From the NCBI RefSeq assembly GCF_001270065.2, contig NZ_LFYT02000007.1:1-64000 (forward strand): a stretch of DNA of 64,000 bases, given 5' to 3'. Below the pieces are notes generated by a model that searched no databases, had not been told where the DNA came from, and worked only from the letters and a program-made list of their open reading frames with translations. This document shows positions 59,140 through 64,000 of this stretch, in pieces (within the stretch, counting starts at the first letter, position 1; every line of letters starts with the position of its first letter). A program made the position numbers and the translations under genes. The stretch comes from Limnohabitans planktonicus II-D5. GTDB taxonomy: Bacteria > Pseudomonadota > Gammaproteobacteria > Burkholderiales > Burkholderiaceae_C.

Positions 59140-59599
59140 GTCCGTACCCAGGTGTTGGTCATCGGTTTGTTTTTTTGTGTTCGCTGTCACGCCTGTTTTG
59201 GCTGCAATTCCAGCACTGCGCATTGCCCCCTTGCAGGCTCGAAAAGCCCCGCAAACCGATTCGCCAAAGCACCTCACGCCCCTCTGTAGAAGGCCGATCG
59301 GTGCTCCGCTGGCGATGACATCCGAAATTCATTTTTCTCTCATGATTTCGATCTTTTCAGACTCAAAAAACGACATATCTACCAATGTCTTATCTATGAA
59401 TATTTGACGGATTTATTGATTCAAACTTCAAGATATTGGCAAAAATGTCATTTATAAACCCCCAATTGGGGTGGACCAGATGATGTTCTTGCTGAATTTT
59501 TTGTCGCAATTTGTCTTTACTGACAATTTGGATGTGCGGAAAGGAACTCGCTTATGGGTGCCACGGTGGCGTCATTGCAAGGGCAGCGAAGGGGTATCC
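59140..59599. other. Upstream region of the giant adhesin gene
   Basis: No convincing gene is present. 59340-59460 is AT-rich and should carry the minus-strand promoter. The palindrome CCCCAATTGGGG sits at its far edge. 59472-59599 shows nothing recognisable before the REP array. Confidence 0.55.
59456..59471 (-). promoter_or_regulatory. Shared palindromic operator candidate, site 2
   Basis: AAACCCCCAATTGGG followed by another G contains the perfect 12-base palindrome CCCCAATTGGGG at 59460-59471. It lies about 450 bases upstream of the adhesin ATG. The same 15 bases occur upstream of the glycosylation operon (24428-24442). Confidence 0.5.
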
Positions 59600-60183
59600 G
59601 TAGGTCGGCGGTCGAAGACCCCGACGTTTGGTGGAATTGGCCAGGTTGGGCGGCGAGCGGTATTCGTAGGTCGGCGGTCGAAGACTCCGACGTTCTTTTG
59701 AAATGTCGCGAATGGCCCGGGTGGGCGATGGGGGTTGTTCGAGCTTCTATGTCGGACTCTTCGAGTACCGACCTACAAGCTGCCGTCAATACGCGCCCCC
59801 CCCTCCCCGTCATTGCGATCGAAGCGTGGCAATCCAATTGTGGTGGCCCGGTTGGGCGGCGAGCGGCATTCGTAGGTCGGCGGTCGAAGACCCCGACGTT
59901 TGCTTGAAATGTCGCGAATGGCCCGGGTGGGCGATGGGGTTGTTCGGGCATTCATGTCGGACTCTTCGAGTACCGACCTACCAACTGCCGTCAATACGCG
60001 CCCCCTCCCCGTCATTGCGATCGAAGCGTGGCAATCCAATTGTGGTGGCCCGGTTGGGCGGCGAGCGGCATTCGTAGGTCGGCGGTCGAAGACTCCGACG
60101 TTTGCTTGAAATGTCGCGAATGGCCCGGGTGGGTGATGGGGTTGTTCAGGCATCCATGTCGGACTCTTCGAGTGCCGACCTAC
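59600..60183. repeat. REP array D: composite units with MITE-like fragment
   Basis: GGTC-type REPs lie at 59600-59625, 59666-59691, 59872-59897 and 60074-60099 (two with GACT instead of GACC on the 3' arm). ACTC-type REPs lie at 59751-59776, 59956-59981 and 60158-60183. From the second on, the period is 206 then 202 bases, and each unit contains GTCATTGCGATCGAAGCG and GGCAATCCAATTG, half of the third (MITE-like) repeat family. It ends 44 bases from the oxidoreductase stop. Confidence 0.9.
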
Positions 60184-60226
60184 AAACAGCTGACCTACGG
60201 GGACCGATATGCGGGCTCGTTTTGGG

Positions 60227-62476
60227 TCAGGTTCCGCGCTTGAAGTCGTGGTACTTCTGGACCCAGGCCAGTAACTTTTGCGGCGTATGGGCGCGTTTCC
60301 ATTCGCCCGCTGCGTATTTGTTGGCCTCGGACATGGTGGGGTAGGTGTGGATGGTGCCCAAGATCTTGTTCAGGCCCAGGCCGTGTTTCATGGCCAGCAC
60401 GTACTCGGCCAGCAAATCCGCCGCGTGTGTGCCGACGATGGTCACGCCCAAAATTTTATCTTTGCCCGGCACGGTGAGCACCTTCACAAAACCGTGCGCT
60501 TGGCTGTCTGCGATGGCGCGGTCCAGATCGTCGATGCCGTACTTTGTCACTTCATAAGGGGTGTTTTTCTCTTGGGCTTCTTGCTCGTTCAGGCCCACAC
60601 GCGCCACCTCGGGGTCAATGAACGTCGCCCACGGAATCACCGAGTAGTCGGCCTTGAACAACTTCCACTCGCCAAACAACGCATTGACGGCCGCGTACCA
60701 CGCTTGGTGGGCTGCGGTGTGCGTGAACTGGAAGGGGCCAGCCACGTCGCCTGCGGCGTAGATGTTTGGGTAGATGGTTTGCAGGTACTCGTTGGTCTGC
60801 ACGGTGCGGTGCGTGGGAATGCCCAGGTCTTCCAGGCCATAGCCCTGCAGCCGCGCCACGCGGCCCACGGCGCACAGCAGGTGGTCAAACGGAATGGCCT
60901 GCTCTTGACCGTTGTGCTCGACGATCAGGTATTTTTCGTGTGTGGTCGCGACAGCATCATTTGTCATCGCGTGCGAAGCGTGACGATCCATGGATGGCTT
61001 CGCTGCGCTCGCTATGCCTGTGGAGGGGCGCAGCTCGCAGCGCAGCGCCTTGTGACCGGTGAGCACTTGCACGCCATCGGCCTGCAACGCGGCTTGGGCG
61101 AGTGCGCTCACCTCCGCGTCTTCGCGCACCATGAGGCGTGCGCCCATTTCCACTTGGGTGACGTGTGAGCCCAGTCGCGCGAAGCTTTGCGCGAGTTCGC
61201 ATCCGACTGGGCCACCACCCAGCACCACCAGGCGCTGGGGCACTTCATCGAGCTGGGCGAATGCGTCCCACAGCGTGTCGCTGGTCACATAGCCCACTTC
61301 GTCCAAGCCGGGCAGTGGCGGCACGAAGGGGCTGGCGCCAGCGGCGATGACGATGCTGCGGGCAGTCAGTCGTTGGGTTGTGCCGTCGTTCAACGCCACC
61401 TCCACCGTCCACGGGTTCACTAATCTGCCGTAACCCTGCAGCACCTCCACACCCAAGCCGGTGTAACGCTCAATGCTGTCGTGTGGCTCGATCGCTTTGA
61501 TCACATCGTGCACGCGCTGCATCACCGCTTTGAAGCTGAAGCTCGGGGCCGCATCGCTCAGGCCGTAGTTCGACGCGTGGCGCATTTGGTGCGCTATGTT
61601 TGCGCTTTTGATCAGCGCTTTGCTGGGCACACAGCCGAAGTTCAGGCAGTCGCCGCCCATCTTGTGCGCCTCGATCAGCGTGACCTTGGCCTTGACGGCT
61701 GCCGCGATGTAGGCGCTGACCAAACCGCCCGCGCCGCCGCCGATGACGATCAGGTTGCGGTCAAAGGTCTTGGGGCGCTGGTCGGCCCAGGGGGCGTAGA
61801 CCTGGCGCTTTTGCACAGCGGCCACAATGCGGCGCGCCAACAAGGGGAAGATGCCCAGCAACACAAAGCTGCCCAACAGCGCGGGGCTCAAGATGCCCTT
61901 CACCGAATCGAGTTGCGCCAACTGCGTGCCCGCGTTCACATACACCGCCGTGCCCGCCAGCATGCCAATCTGGCTGACCCAGTAATACGTCCACACCTTT
62001 ATGCGCGTCAGGCCCATGAGCAGGTTGATCAAGAAGAACGGCACGACCGGAATCAGGCGCAACGTGAAGAGGTAAAACCCGCCCTCTTTGTCCACACCGG
62101 CATTGATGTCGGCCAGGCGCTGGCCAAAGCGGGCTTCCACCCAGTCGCGCAACAAAAAGCGCGACGCCAAAAACGCCAAGACCGCGCCCACGGTGGACGC
62201 AAAGGACACGATCAGCAAACCCTGCCACAAGCCAAAGATGGCCCCACCGGCCAAGGTGATGACCACGGCCCCCGGAATGGACATCGCTGTCGCCAGCACA
62301 TAGATCAGGAAGTACACCGCCGCCACCGTGAGCGGCTGCTCGGCGTGCAATTGGGCAAAACTGGCTTGGCTGGCTTTGAGTTGCTCAAAGCTCAAGAAAC
62401 GCCCCAAGTCCAGCGCCACAAACGCGCCGATGGCCAGCGCCAGCGAAAGCAACAACACAGTTTGACGAAGGCGCAT
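60227..62476 (-). CDS. VTT-domain/FAD-dependent disulfide oxidoreductase fusion
   Basis: This is a 749-residue inner-membrane flavoprotein. Residues 1-225 form a TVP38/TMEM64 (VTT/DedA-like) membrane domain with about six hydrophobic segments and the signature LRLIPVVPFFLINLLMG. Residues 240-749 are a class I pyridine nucleotide-disulfide oxidoreductase of the mercuric reductase/lipoamide dehydrogenase type. It has GGGAGG FAD loop, redox Cys277 and Cys282 in GGDCLNFGCVPSK, NAD loop GGGPVGCELAQ, YAAGDVAG, and a C-terminal dimer domain with HTYPTMSEA (catalytic His). The ATG at 62476 has GGAG ten bases upstream. Residues about 485-508 are encoded by an inserted palindromic repeat. Such fusions are known; the substrate is unknown, and the Cys pair implies a disulfide or quinone-type redox role at the membrane. 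Confidence 0.9.
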   Translation of the reverse strand: MRLRQTVLLLSLALAIGAFVALDLGRFLSFEQLKASQASFAQLHAEQPLTVAAVYFLIYVLATAMSIPGAVVITLAGGAIFGLWQGLLIVSFASTVGAVLAFLASRFLLRDWVEARFGQRLADINAGVDKEGGFYLFTLRLIPVVPFFLINLLMGLTRIKVWTYYWVSQIGMLAGTAVYVNAGTQLAQLDSVKGILSPALLGSFVLLGIFPLLARRIVAAVQKRQVYAPWADQRPKTFDRNLIVIGGGAGGLVSAYIAAAVKAKVTLIEAHKMGGDCLNFGCVPSKALIKSANIAHQMRHASNYGLSDAAPSFSFKAVMQRVHDVIKAIEPHDSIERYTGLGVEVLQGYGRLVNPWTVEVALNDGTTQRLTARSIVIAAGASPFVPPLPGLDEVGYVTSDTLWDAFAQLDEVPQRLVVLGGGPVGCELAQSFARLGSHVTQVEMGARLMVREDAEVSALAQAALQADGVQVLTGHKALRCELRPSTGIASAAKPSMDRHASHAMTNDAVATTHEKYLIVEHNGQEQAIPFDHLLCAVGRVARLQGYGLEDLGIPTHRTVQTNEYLQTIYPNIYAAGDVAGPFQFTHTAAHQAWYAAVNALFGEWKLFKADYSVIPWATFIDPEVARVGLNEQEAQEKNTPYEVTKYGIDDLDRAIADSQAHGFVKVLTVPGKDKILGVTIVGTHAADLLAEYVLAMKHGLGLNKILGTIHTYPTMSEANKYAAGEWKRAHTPQKLLAWVQKYHDFKRGT
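60963..61018. repeat. MITE-like palindrome inserted in frame in the oxidoreductase gene
   Basis: GTCATCGCGTGCGAAGCGTG, then ACGATCCATGGATGGCTTCG and CTGCGCTCGC, form two arms around the centre ATCC/GGAT (60990/60991). The ends match the third repeat family (GTCATTGCGAGCGAAGCG...). The stretch is translated as part of STGIASAAKPSMDRHASHAM. Confidence 0.75.
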
Positions 62477-62539
62477 GAAAGGGGAACTCCTGATTGATCC
62501 GGCACGTTGAAGTTTGACATGCGTGACCAATGTCATCTC

Positions 62540-62867
62540 GCAGGTCGGCACTGGCAGAGTCCGACATCATGGGTTTCAGCAAAGGCCCATGTCGGGGTCT
62601 TCGACCACCGACCTACGAATCACCTCCAACTCGTAGGTCGGTACTCGAAGAGTCCGACATGGATGCCCAAACAACCCCATCGCCCAGCCGGGTCATTTCC
62701 GCCATTTCAAACCAATGTCGGGGTCTTCGACCGCCGACCTACGAAAACACCCATCTCGTAGGTCGGTACTCGAAGAGTCCGACATGGATGCCCGAACAAC
62801 CCCATCGCCCCGCCGGGTCATTCGTGCCATTTCAAACCAACGTCGGGGTCTTCGACCGCCGACCTAC
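62540..62867. repeat. REP array E
   Basis: Elements lie at 62540-62565, 62591-62616, 62633-62658, 62717-62742, 62758-62783 and 62842-62867. GGTC-type elements with GTAG on the minus strand recur every 125-126 bases and alternate with ACTC-type elements on the plus strand. The linker is the reverse of the 57-base linker in the toxin-antitoxin island. Confidence 0.92.
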
Positions 62868-62932
62868 AACATCTTTGCGCATTAATTACTTCACATTGCC
62901 GAATCATTAGTGCGCAATGACGTGGCGAGAAG

Positions 62933-64000
62933 TTACAGGTGATCGCCACCACCCGAGCAAACCAACTGCCAGGCCAGGTATTCCGAGCGACGCAGCCGGT
63001 AACGGGCCACGCTGCCTTCGTGCAACTGCTGCAGCGCCTCGGCCAGCATGTGGGTGAACGCGTCCTGGTCGGCGGCGGGCACCTGCATGCGCGCCACCAC
63101 AGTGGCCAGCGAGTCTGGGCTGGGCGCTTGCAGGCCTTTGACCACCGCCTGCACGGCCTGAATCAGCGCCTCGCGGTATTTGATTTTGAGGGGGTCCGGC
63201 TCGACCATGGTCTGGGTGATGGCCAGATAACGCTGGCACGAACGCTCATACGCCCACACAAACACGTCGCGCAACAAATCGACCTCGTTGAGCTCATACA
63301 CCCCCAAAGTGCCTTCGATGTAAGCCCGCTCGGGCACGTCGATGAACGACAAAGGGCAAAGGTTTTGCTGGATCAGCGGCATGTTGGCGGCAATGCGCGA
63401 CAAGCGTTTGTTCACATCTTCAAACGGCTGCAAATAGGGCAGCTGCACCATGAGGAAAAACGCCTGCTCAAACGGATCGGGAATGGCGGCAGCTTTGCTC
63501 AGCAGCAGCTCAAAACAATCCTCAATCACCTGGGGCATGGCAAGGGGATGGAACACCGTGCCCGAAATCTCCACCACGCGCCGACGCAGCCTGCCACTGG
63601 CCTGCGGGTCGCGCATCAGTTCTTGCGACAAGACGGCATGCAGATTTTTGAATGTGAAGGCATCAAAGCCCACCTCGTTCGTGTCCTCAATGAGCATCTC
63701 GATGGCGGCTTTGTGGTTCAGGATCATCTGCGTTTCGATGGCGTCCTTGCCCTGCGCGGCCTGACCATGCTCGATCAGGTTTTGCGTGTCCAGGCGGCTG
63801 TAGGTGTTGCCCTCCAGCCGCGATGAAGCCCACGACAAATCCACCAACAAACGGCCCAAGATGTCGCGGGCGTAGGTGCCTGCGGGTCGCTCATGGGCAG
63901 GCGTGCGGCCCATCTCGTGCAACTGGCTTCGCAAGTCAGCTGGCAAATAGAACGTGACGCCCGGCTGATACGCCTCCAAAAACTCACGCCGATAACCCAC
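62933..64000 (-). CDS. Fic-family protein, 5' end at window edge
   Basis: This is a Fic-fold protein, a family that transfers AMP or related groups to target proteins. At least 355 residues lie in the window. SSRLEGN (59-65) is the inhibitory (S/T)xxxE(G/N) motif on the N-terminal side. The active-site loop reads QPFEDVNKRLSR (191-202), with Gln in place of the catalytic His of HPFxDGNxR. The C-terminal 120 residues (from about 235) may be a DNA- or partner-binding extension. The frame starts with GTG exactly at base 64000 and could continue beyond the window. The substituted His puts classical AMPylation in doubt; a regulatory role is possible. Confidence 0.85.
   Translation of the reverse strand: MGYRREFLEAYQPGVTFYLPADLRSQLHEMGRTPAHERPAGTYARDILGRLLVDLSWASSRLEGNTYSRLDTQNLIEHGQAAQGKDAIETQMILNHKAAIEMLIEDTNEVGFDAFTFKNLHAVLSQELMRDPQASGRLRRRVVEISGTVFHPLAMPQVIEDCFELLLSKAAAIPDPFEQAFFLMVQLPYLQPFEDVNKRLSRIAANMPLIQQNLCPLSFIDVPERAYIEGTLGVYELNEVDLLRDVFVWAYERSCQRYLAITQTMVEPDPLKIKYREALIQAVQAVVKGLQAPSPDSLATVVARMQVPAADQDAFTHMLAEALQQLHEGSVARYRLRRSEYLAWQLVCSGGGDHL

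Noticed and set aside
31655-62476. Type I secretion genes expected beside the adhesins
   Set aside because: No ABC transporter, membrane-fusion or TolC-type gene is present anywhere in the window; export genes must be elsewhere.
62877-62916. Inverted repeat TGCGCATTAAT ... ATTAGTGCGCA after the Fic gene as a terminator
   Set aside because: The arms are separated by a long spacer, are mismatched and lack a T-run; it was not strong enough to list.

Overview
The window looks like a chromosomal stretch of a Burkholderiales bacterium, most likely a Comamonadaceae member. The signs are high G+C, a Bug/TctC-type solute receptor, a KKCGH-type isocitrate lyase/PEP mutase homologue, Blc lipocalin, and strong AGGAG ribosome binding sites. 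This placement is inferred from gene content and not tested. No rRNA, tRNA or CRISPR array was seen.

Layout: 1-987 is the end of an IS3-family transposase, abutting a reverse-transcriptase-less group IIC intron remnant (about 1015-1629, minus). 1725-5304 holds metabolic genes: a tripartite-tricarboxylate receptor, an isocitrate-lyase-family protein, a short-chain dehydrogenase and a lipocalin. 5550-14062 is an adhesin locus: an OmpA-like protein and a 2465-residue type I secreted, BapA-like adhesin. It is bracketed by the intact lipocalin gene and a decayed copy of that gene's 3' half. 14904-20000 holds tandem arrays of REP hairpins around a PH-like protein gene, a c-type cytochrome gene and pcp. 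20018-24221 is a glycosylation-type operon (GT4, FkbM methyltransferase, TPR-GT41). 24812-30902 is a toxin-antitoxin island with AbiE, BrnTA, MntA/HepT (HepT broken by an amber codon), an HI1419-like pair and a HigBA-like pair. It also holds a second antitoxin copy with a toxin fossil. All are on the minus strand and separated by REP pairs. 31655-59011 is one gene for an adhesin of about 9118 residues, with about 32 Ig-like repeats and four tandem super-modules, each a seven-bladed FG-GAP propeller plus an RTX block. 60227-62476 encodes a VTT-membrane/flavin-disulfide-reductase fusion, and 62933-64000 a Fic protein that runs off the window.

Two themes stand out. First, a family of about 80 short hairpins saturates the gaps between genes. 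Each starts with GTAG followed by a bulged 5+4 bp stem, the hallmark of REP elements mobilised by RAYT transposases. The inner 4-bp stem comes in covarying versions (GGTC/GACC, ACTC/GAGT, GGCT/AGCC), always paired tail to tail. No RAYT gene lies in the window. Second, the giant adhesin and the GT41 glycosylation operon share a 15-base block containing the palindrome CCCAATTGGG, in the same orientation upstream of each. This suggests one regulator for a surface adhesin and the machinery that may modify it. No type I secretion genes (ABC transporter, adaptor, TolC) are present here.
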